Translations under genes and position numbers: made by a program
Shown here: positions 50,055 to 59,800 of the stretch, in pieces
Layout of the letters: the number at the start of each line of letters is the position of its first letter
Numbering within the stretch: position 1 is the first letter of the stretch
Notes under the pieces: generated by a model
Told to the model about the DNA's origin: nothing
The model's input: the letters and a program-made list of their open reading frames with translations, nothing else
Database searches by the model: none
NCBI GenBank assembly: GCA_035275265.1
Contig: DATENC010000008.1
Location: 62,001-126,000 of the forward strand
Source: JACQAP01 sp035275265
GTDB lineage: Bacteria > Pseudomonadota > Gammaproteobacteria > Burkholderiales > JACQAP01
Reading direction: 5' to 3'
DNA length: 64,000 nt

Positions 50055-51482
50055 TCACCGTCCTTTACCGGCACGCGCCGCCAGCACGCGTTCCACGAAC
50101 TGTTCCGCCACCCCGAGATAGTTTTCCGGATCGAACAGGCGATCGAGTTCAGCCGACGGAAGGTGCGCGCGGACTCTCGCATCCTGCTCCAGCTCGTCGC
50201 GAAGATTCCTGCCTTGCTCGACCGCGCGTCGGCACGCCGCCTCCACCACTTCATGCGCTGCCCGCCGTCCCAGCTTCGCGGCCAAGACCGAAGAGACGGC
50301 TTCGGCCATGATCAGGCCGTGCGTGGCATCGAGGTTCTGGCGCATGCGCCCGGAATCCGTTTCCAGACCTTCCATGACTTGCCTCGTGTGGTCGAGCGCG
50401 CCTGCGGCGAGCATGCAGATCTCCGGCAGCGTCTCCCATTCCGCATGCCAGTTGCCCAGGCCGCGCTCCTGCTCCTGCACCATTGCGGCAAGCATCACCG
50501 ACACCAGCGCCGGCACTTTGGCGGCCGCTGCCAGCACCACCGCAGAAGAAACGGGGTTGCGCTTGTGCGGCAGCGTAGAAGATCCGCCGCGGCCGGGTGC
50601 GGCCGGCTCGAAGACCTCACCGATCTCGGTCTGCATCGCCAGCGAAACATCGCGCGCGATCTTGCCGAGCGAACCGACCAAAAGTCCGAGCGTCGTCGCA
50701 ACCTCAGCCACGCGATCGCGCTGCGAGTGCCAGGGAATGTCCGGAAGCGAAAGTTTCAACTCCCCCGCCAGCGCGGTGGCGACATCTAATCCGCGTTCGC
50801 CGAGCGATGCTAGCGTGCCGGCCGCACCGCCGAACTGCAGCACCAACGCGCGCGCGCGCAGTTCCTTCAGCCTTTGGCGATGGCGCTCTATCGCACTGAG
50901 CCAGCCCGCCGCTATCAGGCCAAAGGTCACCGGCACCGCTTGCTGCATCCAGGTTCGGCCCGCGACGAGTGTGCCCTTGTGTTGCTTGGCAAGTCTGGCC
51001 AACGCCTCCGACAGGTTCTCCAGGCCGGCATCGATGAGTTGCAGTGCACTGCTCAATTGAAGTACCAGTCCGGTATCCATTGCATCCTGGCTGGTCGCAC
51101 CCCAGTGCACGAAGTACGCGGCGTCGCGGTCCTTGCTTTCGACCAGCGCGGTCAGCGCTTTGACCATCGGGATCGCGGGGTTGCCGGCTGCGGCTGCGCC
51201 GCGTGACAGCGCCCCGATATCGAAAAACTCTCCACGGCATTGCGATTCGATTTTCAATGCCGCCGGACCCGGTATGAAGCCTGTGCGTGCCGTTGCACGA
51301 GCAAGCGCCGCCTCGAAATCCAGCATGCCCTGCAGGCGGCCGCGGTCGGAAAAAATTTCGCGTACCGCGTCGGTCCGGAACAGCGCATCGAGCAAGCTCG
51401 GAGGATCGTCGGTGCTCAAATCTTGTTTGCTCTTTTCGACGTCATTGGCGGGCAGGTCAGCAATCGAAGAACACTGTTTCAT
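50055..51482 (-). CDS. pcaB: 3-carboxy-cis,cis-muconate cycloisomerase
   Basis: 475 aa from the ATG at 51482 (AAGGACGGG upstream), overlapping the 3' end of pcaG by 26 bp; a TTG start further in, beginning LSTDDPPSLLDALF, is possible. The fumarase-superfamily signature is GSSTLPHKRNPVSS, with an earlier GATSQDAMDTGL and RTWMQQAVPVTFG typical of the muconate-lactonising PcaB group. It closes the ring cleavage product 3-carboxymuconate to 4-carboxymuconolactone. Second step of the pathway encoded here. Confidence 0.92.
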   Translation of the reverse strand: MKQCSSIADLPANDVEKSKQDLSTDDPPSLLDALFRTDAVREIFSDRGRLQGMLDFEAALARATARTGFIPGPAALKIESQCRGEFFDIGALSRGAAAAGNPAIPMVKALTALVESKDRDAAYFVHWGATSQDAMDTGLVLQLSSALQLIDAGLENLSEALARLAKQHKGTLVAGRTWMQQAVPVTFGLIAAGWLSAIERHRQRLKELRARALVLQFGGAAGTLASLGERGLDVATALAGELKLSLPDIPWHSQRDRVAEVATTLGLLVGSLGKIARDVSLAMQTEIGEVFEPAAPGRGGSSTLPHKRNPVSSAVVLAAAAKVPALVSVMLAAMVQEQERGLGNWHAEWETLPEICMLAAGALDHTRQVMEGLETDSGRMRQNLDATHGLIMAEAVSSVLAAKLGRRAAHEVVEAACRRAVEQGRNLRDELEQDARVRAHLPSAELDRLFDPENYLGVAEQFVERVLAARAGKGR

Positions 51483-52020
51483 CCCGTCCTTGCAGGTTAA
51501 GGTTCCACTCCAACACGCCGTCGACCGCCGGTTTCGCGACCAGCGTGGCGCGCCGCTCCTTCGGCACCAACGCCAGCACTGCATCCTCCTCATTGCTAGC
51601 CTCGCCGGGGAAGTACATGCGTGTGACCAGATGTTTCAACAGACCACGCATGAACACCGCGACAACGAGATGCGGCGCCTGTAGAACGCCGCGCGGGCCC
51701 GATACGCGCCCCGGCTTGATGGTGACGAAACGGAAGTCGCCATGGTCGCCGGTTGCAGCCCGGCCAAATCCCTTGAAGCCAATACCGAGCAGTTTTTCCC
51801 GCCCATCGGCCTGATGTGCGTATTTTCCCTGATCGTCGGCTTGCCAGATCTCGATCAGCGCATCGTTGACGGGCTTACCGTCGCCGTCCAGCACGCGGCC
51901 CTGTATCGACACTTTCTCGCCGCCGGCTGCGGACTTTGTCAGGTCGGCAACGCAAAGTTTCTCCAGGCCGATATCGAAAAAAGGTCCAACAGTTTGCGAT
52001 GCAGTCGCGACCAACCTCAT
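51457..52020 (-). CDS. pcaG: Protocatechuate 3,4-dioxygenase alpha subunit
   Basis: 187 aa from the ATG at 52020, 1 bp after the pcaH stop. It has the intradiol fold (TVGPFFDIGLEKL, ALIEIWQADDQGKYAHQ, FVTIKPGRV) but its HIH-type iron ligands are replaced (QAPHLVVAVF), as expected for the non-catalytic alpha chain. It forms an (alpha-beta-Fe) oligomer with PcaH that cleaves protocatechuate between its hydroxyls. Length is usual (about 200). Confidence 0.93.
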   Translation of the reverse strand: MRLVATASQTVGPFFDIGLEKLCVADLTKSAAGGEKVSIQGRVLDGDGKPVNDALIEIWQADDQGKYAHQADGREKLLGIGFKGFGRAATGDHGDFRFVTIKPGRVSGPRGVLQAPHLVVAVFMRGLLKHLVTRMYFPGEASNEEDAVLALVPKERRATLVAKPAVDGVLEWNLNLQGRDETVFFDC

Positions 52021-52021
52021 T

Positions 52022-52726
52022 TCAATGCTCCATTGGGGTGGCGTCGCTGCCGCGCAAGACGATGTCGAAGCGATAGCCCAGGGCGTGTTCCGGAGCGGTG
52101 CTGTCCCAGTCGAAGTCCGCAATCAGGCGATTGCGCGCACTCTCGTCGGCGGTACTGTTGAAAATAGGATCGAAGGCCAGCAGCGGATCACCCGGAAAAT
52201 ACATCTGGGTGACCAACCGCGTCAGGAATGCGCGGCCGAACAACGAGAAGTGGATGTGCGCTGGACGCCATGCGTTCTGATGATTGCGCCAGGGATATGC
52301 ACCCGGCTTGATGGTGACGAAGCGGTAGCAACCCTCCCGGTCGGTGAGTACCCGCCCGCAGCCGCTGAAGTTGGGGTCGAGCGGCGCATCGTGATTGTCG
52401 TGCCGGTGCCGATAGCGCCCGGCGGCGTTGCACTGCCAAAGTTCGATCAACGCCTGCGGTACCGGCCGGCCGTTTTCGTCCAGCACCCTCCCGCCGACAA
52501 TGATGCGCTCGCCCAGCGGTGCGCCAGCATGTTGGCGCGTGAGATCCGCGTCGTCCGCTCCGACCTCTTCATATCCGAATACGGGGCCGGTCATCTCCGA
52601 CAGAGTGTGAGGCAACAGGACCAGCGGCTTGGTGGGCGCACGTTTCTGCGTCGACACATATGCGGGATAGAGATAGTCTGGCTGCGTTCCGTGCATGGGA
52701 CGTCGATCGCCAGCAATGGTCGCCAT
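52022..52726 (-). CDS. pcaH: Protocatechuate 3,4-dioxygenase beta subunit
   Basis: 234 aa. All four iron ligands are visible: Tyr105 (GRYRHRHD), Tyr144 (PGAYPW), His157 and His159 (PAHIHF). Their spacing (39, 13, 2) equals that of the Pseudomonas putida enzyme. It is the catalytic chain, first in the pcaHGBC-livHMGF operon, with GGAGGACAGGC before the ATG. Divergent from the EamA permease, with a palindrome at 52885 in the shared 281-bp region that may be an operator. Confidence 0.95.
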   Translation of the reverse strand: MATIAGDRRPMHGTQPDYLYPAYVSTQKRAPTKPLVLLPHTLSEMTGPVFGYEEVGADDADLTRQHAGAPLGERIIVGGRVLDENGRPVPQALIELWQCNAAGRYRHRHDNHDAPLDPNFSGCGRVLTDREGCYRFVTIKPGAYPWRNHQNAWRPAHIHFSLFGRAFLTRLVTQMYFPGDPLLAFDPIFNSTADESARNRLIADFDWDSTAPEHALGYRFDIVLRGSDATPMEH

Positions 52727-52884
52727 CGTTGCCTGTCCTCCGTTCTAGTGCCTATTCAGGCCGTCCTCGATGCAAAGCCCGGACGTTGAATGCCAAGATT
52801 ATCAGCAATGCGGCCTTCGGGTTTTCAAGTTTCTCCCGCCGACGTACTTGCACGACCAGAGACGCATCAACCACGCGCGACGGC

Positions 52885-52900
52885 GCACAATGCATTATGC
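52885..52900. promoter_or_regulatory. Near-palindrome in the divergent pcaH/EamA region
   Basis: GCACAATGCATTATGC is symmetric at 14 of 16 positions and lies in a GC-rich context (GCGC on both sides). It is 159 bp upstream of the pcaH start and 108 bp upstream of the EamA start. Its position suits an operator for the pca operon or its divergent neighbour. No regulator gene lies beside it. Confidence 0.35.
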
Positions 52901-53007
52901 TGCGCGGGCAAAATTTGGACCGGGGACTCCGAACTGATTGACAACCAGCATTTGGACGATCGGTTGGTTTGAGACTCCCCTAATCCCTCACCCCTCGCCG
53001 TTCAAAA

Positions 53008-53886
53008 ATGGATCGCAATCCAATAGACAGCACCGCGCTTTCCCTCATGGTGATGTGCTGCTTCATCTGGGGCTTCAATCACGTCGCGGCCAAGCTGGCC
53101 GCAGCGGACATGTCGCTGGTGATGCAGGGCGGGGCTCGTTCGGCCATCGCGGCAGCCTGCGTGCTGGTGTGGGCGCGAATACGCGGCATTCCGCTGTTTC
53201 AGCGCGATGGCACTTTCTGGCCGGGGCTCGCTGCCGGCGCGCTGTTCGCTGGCGAATTCCTGTTCATCTTCGCCGGGCTCGCCTACACCGGCGCGGCGAG
53301 AATGGTGGTGTTTATCTATCTTGCGCCGTGCATTGCCGCCTTGGGTTTGCACTGGTTCGTGCCCAGTGAACGACTTCGCCCACTGCAGTGGGCGGGCGTG
53401 TTGTGCGCATTTGCCGGGATCACCCTTGCATTCGGTGACGGGTTCGCGGCATCGCGCAGCTCGCTGCTGGGAGATTCGTTCGGCGCAATTGCAGCGGTCC
53501 TGTGGGCAGCCACAACGGTTGTGATCCGCGCCACCAGGCTGAGTTACGCGAGCGCGAGCAAGACACTTTTTTACCAACTCGCAGTCACCGCGCTTACGCT
53601 GCCGGTCGCCTCGATGCTCATGGGGGAGCCCGGGGTCGTCGCGATCACGCCTGTGGTCGTCGGCAGCCTTTTCTACCAGGGCGTGGTCGTGGCGTTCGCC
53701 AGTTACCTGGTCTGGTTCTGGCTGCTGACCCGATACTACGCGGCGCGCCTTTCGGTATTTTCCTTCCTGACGCCGCTGTTCGGCGTCATCGCGGGCGTAG
53801 TTGTGCTGTCGGAACCGATCACACCCGCTTTTCTCGGCGCTGTAGCCATGGTCGGGGCGGGAATCTATCTGGTCAACGTGCGCTGA
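53008..53886 (+). CDS. EamA/DMT-family transporter
   Basis: 292 aa with ten membrane helices in two EamA repeats (IWGFNHVAAKLA...; SFGAIAAVLWAATTVVIRAT...). The family exports amino acids, sugars or other metabolites. The short N-terminal MDRNPIDST and helix-1 motif CCFIWGFNHV are usual. It is divergent from pcaH, so may respond to the same signal; the substrate could be an aromatic or amino acid. No strong ribosome-binding site is visible before the ATG. Confidence 0.88.
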   Translation: MDRNPIDSTALSLMVMCCFIWGFNHVAAKLAAADMSLVMQGGARSAIAAACVLVWARIRGIPLFQRDGTFWPGLAAGALFAGEFLFIFAGLAYTGAARMVVFIYLAPCIAALGLHWFVPSERLRPLQWAGVLCAFAGITLAFGDGFAASRSSLLGDSFGAIAAVLWAATTVVIRATRLSYASASKTLFYQLAVTALTLPVASMLMGEPGVVAITPVVVGSLFYQGVVVAFASYLVWFWLLTRYYAARLSVFSFLTPLFGVIAGVVVLSEPITPAFLGAVAMVGAGIYLVNVR

Positions 53887-54024
53887 GCGTCACGCAAAGC
53901 AAGATTCGAGGAATTGCATGATGGCGATCAGGAGCAGGAGGAACGGGGCGGCCGGGTCCTCTGCGATTGACCAACTCGCTCTCTGACGATAAATTCATCG
54001 GCCGAAAGGAGGCGTTCGCAATCC

Positions 54025-54975
54025 TTGTTTGCCAGACGGGGATCCAGGCGGTTTCAAGCATCGCGCTTCGCATGTCTATTCAGCCGGCGGTCGCGCGGAG
54101 AAGTTCTGCCCGCCTCTTTACGACCGGGAGCGACGGCGATCAAGTTCGCCGGACTTGCTTGTCTGCTGATCTCTTCCGCCGGGGCGGCGCAGGAAGCGCG
54201 CTGGCGCTTGCAGGTTTCCATGGAGAACGACGTGGAGCAATCGGTGCTCGGGCAGCCCTACCAGCCGAGCATGAGCCAAATTGCAATTGATCGCATGCTC
54301 GACAGCGGCGCAAGCGCAGGCTGGCAACACGAATACCAGATTCTAGACTTGCCGGCGGTCAACGGCGTTGCCGCGCAAACCAACGGTCATGTGCACCGGA
54401 CCGGGCCGACCTGGCGCAAGGTGTCATCCGAGCGGAGTATTCGAGTCCAACCCCGGCTCGCCGTATCGTCAAACGCGCTGCGTCATCCCAAGGATCTGGA
54501 CGCGCAAGACCTCAGCCTGTCAGCCGCGATCGAACAACGCATCGCCGGTGATGCTTCAAGGGCCTGGTGGCTTGCGCTGTACGCCGACGATCGCTTTGGT
54601 GACATGCGGTTCTATCCCGGACTGTACGTGCAAATGGTTTCAAGGAACGACCACGAGTTGCGCCTGGGCTTTCCCGATTCGTCATGGCGCTGGCGCTTGT
54701 CGGAGCGGTTGCAATCGGAACTCATCGTAGCTCCGGACGGCGGCAAATGGCGAGTGCGCGACGAGGAACTCGCGCAGCATTCCGACGTGCAACTGCGCGC
54801 TTGGGAACTGGTTTGGATCGCGCGATGGCAGCCCGTGGATGCACTCGCGTTCGACGTTCGCATTGGCCGTCGCTTCAAGACCGATCTGCGCTATCTGTTG
54901 CAGGACGGCTCAAGCGCGAATGTCGACGTTCCCGACGCCAGCTTTTTCGGCTTCAGCATCACCGGCCGATTTTGA
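54025..54975 (+). CDS. Probable outer-membrane beta-barrel protein
   Basis: 316 aa from a TTG codon preceded by AAGGAGG (54006-54012). The long N-terminal region is Arg-rich and ends in a hydrophobic stretch (IKFAGLACLLISSAGAAQ) that looks like a signal peptide. If the TTG is right, the n-region is about 40 residues, which is odd; no shorter in-frame start codon exists. The mature part has alternating amphipathic strands (RLQVSMENDVEQS, ELRLGFPDSSWRWRLSERLQSEL, AWELVWIARWQPVDALAFDVRIGRRF) and ends FGFSITGRF. It was not recognised; lipid A-deacylase-like or other barrels are possible. Confidence 0.68.
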   Translation: MFARRGSRRFQASRFACLFSRRSRGEVLPASLRPGATAIKFAGLACLLISSAGAAQEARWRLQVSMENDVEQSVLGQPYQPSMSQIAIDRMLDSGASAGWQHEYQILDLPAVNGVAAQTNGHVHRTGPTWRKVSSERSIRVQPRLAVSSNALRHPKDLDAQDLSLSAAIEQRIAGDASRAWWLALYADDRFGDMRFYPGLYVQMVSRNDHELRLGFPDSSWRWRLSERLQSELIVAPDGGKWRVRDEELAQHSDVQLRAWELVWIARWQPVDALAFDVRIGRRFKTDLRYLLQDGSSANVDVPDASFFGFSITGRF

Positions 54976-54983
54976 TCCTTGAC

Positions 54984-56489
54984 TCACAGTTCGAACCGGA
55001 TGCCCTGGGCCAACGGAAGCTCCCCAGAGTAATTGATGGTGTTGGTGGCTCGTCGCATGTAAGCCTTCCATGCGTCCGAGCCGGACTCACGTCCGCCTCC
55101 CGAATCCTTCTCTCCGCCGAAGGCACCGCCGATCTCAGCTCCTGAGGTGCCGATGTTCACGTTGGCAATGCCGCAATCCGATCCCGCGCTGCTCATGAAT
55201 AGCTCCGCCTCTTGAAGATCCTTTGTGAAGATGGACGAGGACAAGCCGTGGCGTGCGGCGTTGTGCAGTAGAAAAACCTCCTCGAGCGTATCGTAGGGCA
55301 TGGCGTAGAGAATAGGCGCGAAAGTTTCCTCCAACACGATGTCGGTCTGTTTACGCATCGCCGCCAGCACCGGGCGAATGTAATACCCGCCGGGGTGCTC
55401 TGTATCGACACGCTCACCGCCGAATATCCACTGCGCGTCGGCATTGGCCCGATCCAGTGCGGAGCGCATGCGAGCATGGGCGTGCGTGTCGATCAAGGGA
55501 CCCACCAGCGTGTCCGAATCCAACGGGTTGCCCACTTTGATGTGCGCGTATAGTGATTTCAGTCGGCCAAGAAAGACATCGAAGAGACTGCGATGTACGA
55601 ACAGCCGGCGCAAGGTTGTACAACGCTGGCCGGCGGTTCCCACTGCCGAGAATAGGATCGCGCGCTCGGTCAAGGCGAGGTCCGCCGAGGGCGCGACGAT
55701 GGCCGCATTGTTTCCGCCCAACTCGAGGATTGTGCGCACGAAGCGGGGCGCTAACTGAGCCGCGACAGCCGTCCCCATGCGCGTTGAGCCCGTTGCCGAT
55801 GCAAGTCGAATTTGGGGTTGATCAAGAAGAATGCGTCCCTGATCGCTCACACCGAATACGACCTGATTGAGCTGATATGGAGTATTCCCAAATTCCAGGC
55901 AAGTCCGTTCGAACAGTGCTTGCATAGCTAGTGCGGTGAGTGGCGTTTTCTCCGAAGGTTTCCACAGCATGGTGTTGCCGCACACTAGACCAAGCGCGGT
56001 GTTCCAAGCCCATACCGCGACCGGGAAATTGAAGGCGGTGATGACCACGCTGGGACCCAGCGGATGCCAGGTTTCCATCATGCGATGACCCGGCCGCTCA
56101 CTGGCGATAGTAAGCCCGTGCAACTGCCGCGAGAGCCCGACCGCGAACTCACAGATATCGATGACCTCCTGTACCTCACCAAGACCTTCCTGGAGAATTT
56201 TCCCCGATTCGATACTGACCAGCTTGCCCAGCGCCGCCTTGTTGCTCCGAACCGCTTCGCCGAACAGGCGGATCAACTCGCCGCGCTTGGGCGCCGGTGT
56301 CATTCGCCAGTACCTGAAGGCCTCCCGTGATAGAGCAACCTTTTCTCGAATACTCGCCTCGTCGTCCAGCGCGACCCCGCCGATCCGAGAACCGTCAATG
56401 GGCGAAGTGGCGCAAAGACCTTCCGTGGAATCGCTACCAGAGGCGCCAAAGGCGTTCAGCAGAATCTGCACTTCGTGATGTAGATTCAT
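54984..56489 (-). CDS. Aldehyde dehydrogenase, ALDH7-type (aminoadipate-semialdehyde)
   Basis: 501 aa. ALDH features: NFPVAVWAWNTALGLVCGNTMLWKPSEKTPL, Glu in LELGGNNAAIV, catalytic Cys in GTAGQRCTTLRR, and the ALDH7 C-terminus SDCGIANVNIGTSGAEIGG with GRESGSDAWKAYMRRAT. The ALDH7/antiquitin group oxidises 2-aminoadipate-6-semialdehyde to 2-aminoadipate in lysine catabolism. It begins 7 bp after the saccharopine-dehydrogenase-like gene's stop, which fits that pathway exactly. Confidence 0.9.
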   Translation of the reverse strand: MNLHHEVQILLNAFGASGSDSTEGLCATSPIDGSRIGGVALDDEASIREKVALSREAFRYWRMTPAPKRGELIRLFGEAVRSNKAALGKLVSIESGKILQEGLGEVQEVIDICEFAVGLSRQLHGLTIASERPGHRMMETWHPLGPSVVITAFNFPVAVWAWNTALGLVCGNTMLWKPSEKTPLTALAMQALFERTCLEFGNTPYQLNQVVFGVSDQGRILLDQPQIRLASATGSTRMGTAVAAQLAPRFVRTILELGGNNAAIVAPSADLALTERAILFSAVGTAGQRCTTLRRLFVHRSLFDVFLGRLKSLYAHIKVGNPLDSDTLVGPLIDTHAHARMRSALDRANADAQWIFGGERVDTEHPGGYYIRPVLAAMRKQTDIVLEETFAPILYAMPYDTLEEVFLLHNAARHGLSSSIFTKDLQEAELFMSSAGSDCGIANVNIGTSGAEIGGAFGGEKDSGGGRESGSDAWKAYMRRATNTINYSGELPLAQGIRFEL

Positions 56490-56496
56490 GTTGCCC

Positions 56497-57588
56497 TCAT
56501 CTGGCCGCAGCTTCGTAGGCGCGGCCGAACCGATTGGACAGAAAATCCCTAAGCGCCACTTGCTCCTGCCGAACGAATCCAGACTGCGGAAGTTTTCCTT
56601 GAACGAAAAGATCCATCACGGCGCAAACACCACTGGCGGTCGTAATCTGGATCGCTGTCATGGGCATTCCAGACCATGTCTGCGCATACACCGTGCGAGC
56701 GAAAGACTCCTGAGTGCGTTTCCCTCCTCGCAAGCCCGATGCGGTCACGAACACGACTACCAGGTCCTGCTCGGTGGCGGGAATGGCCGTTTGCAGAATG
56801 TCCTTCATGGTCTCGCGTTTTCCCGCGAGCCCGAAGTCTTGCAGCAACAACTTGGCGATATCGCGGTGGCCCGGGTAGCGGATGGTCTTGTAGTCGAGAT
56901 ACTGCACGCGACTCTCCAAAGTTTCGGCAAGGGTGCCCAAACCGCCGGAGGTATTGAAGGCTTCGTACTGCACGCCGTCCAACGCGAAGGTCTCGTAACC
57001 CTCCAGCGCGGGTGTTTCCATGCGTCTTCCGTCCACGATGGCCTCGCAGGGATGAACATACTCGTTGATGAGCCCATCCACGGACCAAGTGAGGTTGTAC
57101 TTCAGCGCATTGGTGGGATATTGCGGCAGGGCGCCCACCCGCATGTGCAGCCGTTCCAGTTTGTCGAAGCCTTGCGATAACGCATAGCCCGCAATTCCAA
57201 TGAAGCCAGGCGCCAGTCCGCATTGCGGCATGAAGGCGATGGACGCCTTTTCTGCCAACGCGCGGATAGCCCTTGTGGCGGTGACATCCTCGGTCAAATC
57301 GAAGTAATGTGCCTTGGCCTGTGCAGCGGCATTGGCCACCGTGGCGGCAAGATGGAAGGGCAGGGCATTGATAACGATGTCATGGCCCTGGATGCGGCGC
57401 GCGAAGCTGCCAATATCGTCACCATCGATCTCGAACCAGCGATCCGGGAACAAGGAGCGCACCGCGGGGTCAACCAAGCGGTCGCCGACCACAACTTCGT
57501 AACGTGGTTCACCCTCGGCCGTAGCGAGCAGGTGCGCGACCGCGTGACCAATGTGGCCGGTGCCAAGCAGCAGAACACGCTTCGTCAT
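56497..57588 (-). CDS. Saccharopine dehydrogenase/lysine dehydrogenase family
   Basis: 363 aa. The Rossmann motif is VLLLGTGHIGHAVAHLL (GxGxxG). The Sacchrp_dh core contains CGLAPGFIGIAGYAL. It produces aminoadipate semialdehyde either from saccharopine or directly from lysine (lysine 6-dehydrogenase); length is closer to the latter. The coupled ALDH7-type gene oxidises the product. No lysine-ketoglutarate reductase gene is near, also favouring direct lysine oxidation. Upstream lies a relic repeat at 57642-57716. Confidence 0.85.
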   Translation of the reverse strand: MTKRVLLLGTGHIGHAVAHLLATAEGEPRYEVVVGDRLVDPAVRSLFPDRWFEIDGDDIGSFARRIQGHDIVINALPFHLAATVANAAAQAKAHYFDLTEDVTATRAIRALAEKASIAFMPQCGLAPGFIGIAGYALSQGFDKLERLHMRVGALPQYPTNALKYNLTWSVDGLINEYVHPCEAIVDGRRMETPALEGYETFALDGVQYEAFNTSGGLGTLAETLESRVQYLDYKTIRYPGHRDIAKLLLQDFGLAGKRETMKDILQTAIPATEQDLVVVFVTASGLRGGKRTQESFARTVYAQTWSGMPMTAIQITTASGVCAVMDLFVQGKLPQSGFVRQEQVALRDFLSNRFGRAYEAAAR

Positions 57589-57641
57589 GGATCGTCGCTC
57601 CTTGTCTGTCTATGACGGACTCGTGAATCGGGACGCAGGCC

Positions 57642-57716
57642 CTAGTGTCTTGTCAAACAGATAATAGGACTGGCCGTAAAGGTTGGAAACGTAGCCTTAG
57701 CGCAACAGGACACTAG
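57642..57716. repeat. 75-bp relic of the foldback element family
   Basis: It is bounded by CTAGTGTC and GACACTAG. The right end, read inward (AGTGTCCTGTTGCGCTAA), matches the left end of the 46094 element at 17 of 18 bases. The left end is more diverged (AGTGTCTTGTCAAACAG). It contains no ORF and no long internal palindrome, so it looks like an internally deleted copy. Confidence 0.6.
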
Positions 57717-57878
57717 TTTAGGCCGGACTGCGGCATATCAGTGGATGGCCCGGCCATCGAGGGACGGGTCAAGCCAGGCTTGGTATATTGCTCGAGCGGA
57801 ACTCGGCGTGCGTCATGATGCGCAAGCCGATGCTGTGTCTTGGCCCTAAACCAGACCACTCACTCAAGATTCTTTTCC

Positions 57879-58763
57879 ATGACAGTCCTGAACCTGATGG
57901 TCTACCGTCACTCCGCGTTCTACAGCCCGATCTTGAGTGCGATTGCGGGCGGGTTCCTGGCGGACGAAGGCTTCGAAGCAACATACACAGTCATGCCGCC
58001 AAATCGTAGCGTGGGCGAGATGATTGCGTCGGGCGAGATCCACGTATCGCAAACAGCGGTCTCGGGTAGTTGGGCCTACCTGGAGAGGGGTGAATCGCCG
58101 CCGTTAATACACTTCGCCCAGATCAACCAGCGCGACGGTTTTCTGATCGCCTCGCGCCGGCCCGATGCGGAATTTCGCTGGGAGAAACTCGGTGCGAGCC
58201 GCTTGATGTTCGTTCATGGCGGACAGCCGCAAGCGATGTTAGCGTACGCCTTGCACAGGAAAGGCGTGAACTTCGCTGCACTGGAAGGGATCAATGTGGG
58301 TAACAGCGCGCAGATGATGGCGGCCTTCCGGGCCGGCCAGGGCGATTACTTTCACGAACAGGCACCCTACCCTCAACAACTCGAGCACGAAGGTGCAGCG
58401 CAGGTGGTCGCGTCTGTGGGTGAGGCTATCGGTCCAGTGGCGTTCAGCAGCCTGGCCGCTTCGCCGGCATGGCTCGCGGGACCCGACGCCCAGCGCTTCA
58501 TGCGTGCCTACCGCAAGTCGCGCGAATGGGTAGACAGCGTGCCGCCCGACGAAGTCGCCGCGGTCGAGCAGTCTTTTTTTCCCGACATCCACCGCGAAGC
58601 GCTGATAGCCGCAATCGCCTGTTATCAGAAGCTCGGTTGCTGGGCCGGGGGTGTCGGCATAGACCGGTCCCACTACGAAACAGCGCTCGATGTATTCGCC
58701 CATTCGCGCCTGATTAGCAGGCGCTATCCTTACGAACAGGTCGTGGTGTCGCCTCCGGCCTGA
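57879..58763 (+). CDS. Orphan NMT1/SsuA-like substrate-binding fold protein
   Basis: 294 aa from the ATG at 57879; an in-frame TTG at 57840 would add 13 residues but still no signal. The fold is that of NMT1/THI5-type binding proteins: LMVYRHSAFYSPILSAIAGGFLADEGFEATY, EMIASGEIHVSQTAVSGSWAYL, and SAQMMAAFRAGQGDYFHEQAPYP. No signal peptide or lipobox is visible and no permease or ATPase is adjacent, so it may be cytoplasmic or a catalytic or sensory offshoot. Tail-to-tail with the pirin gene. Confidence 0.75.
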   Translation: MTVLNLMVYRHSAFYSPILSAIAGGFLADEGFEATYTVMPPNRSVGEMIASGEIHVSQTAVSGSWAYLERGESPPLIHFAQINQRDGFLIASRRPDAEFRWEKLGASRLMFVHGGQPQAMLAYALHRKGVNFAALEGINVGNSAQMMAAFRAGQGDYFHEQAPYPQQLEHEGAAQVVASVGEAIGPVAFSSLAASPAWLAGPDAQRFMRAYRKSREWVDSVPPDEVAAVEQSFFPDIHREALIAAIACYQKLGCWAGGVGIDRSHYETALDVFAHSRLISRRYPYEQVVVSPPA

Positions 58764-58766
58764 ATA

Positions 58767-59636
<870 letters not shown>

Positions 59637-59800
59637 GAATGCAGTCCTTTCACAGGTCCGGCCAGTCGCCCGGCCGCCCCCCTTGATGCCGCGAAATTTT
59701 TCAATATCATATCGCTCGTTGCCGCAGTGCCGGCGACAAGGCACGACGCGATATCTTTGCCGACCACCCAGCTGATACGGGTGGCTTCAGCGAAAATGCC

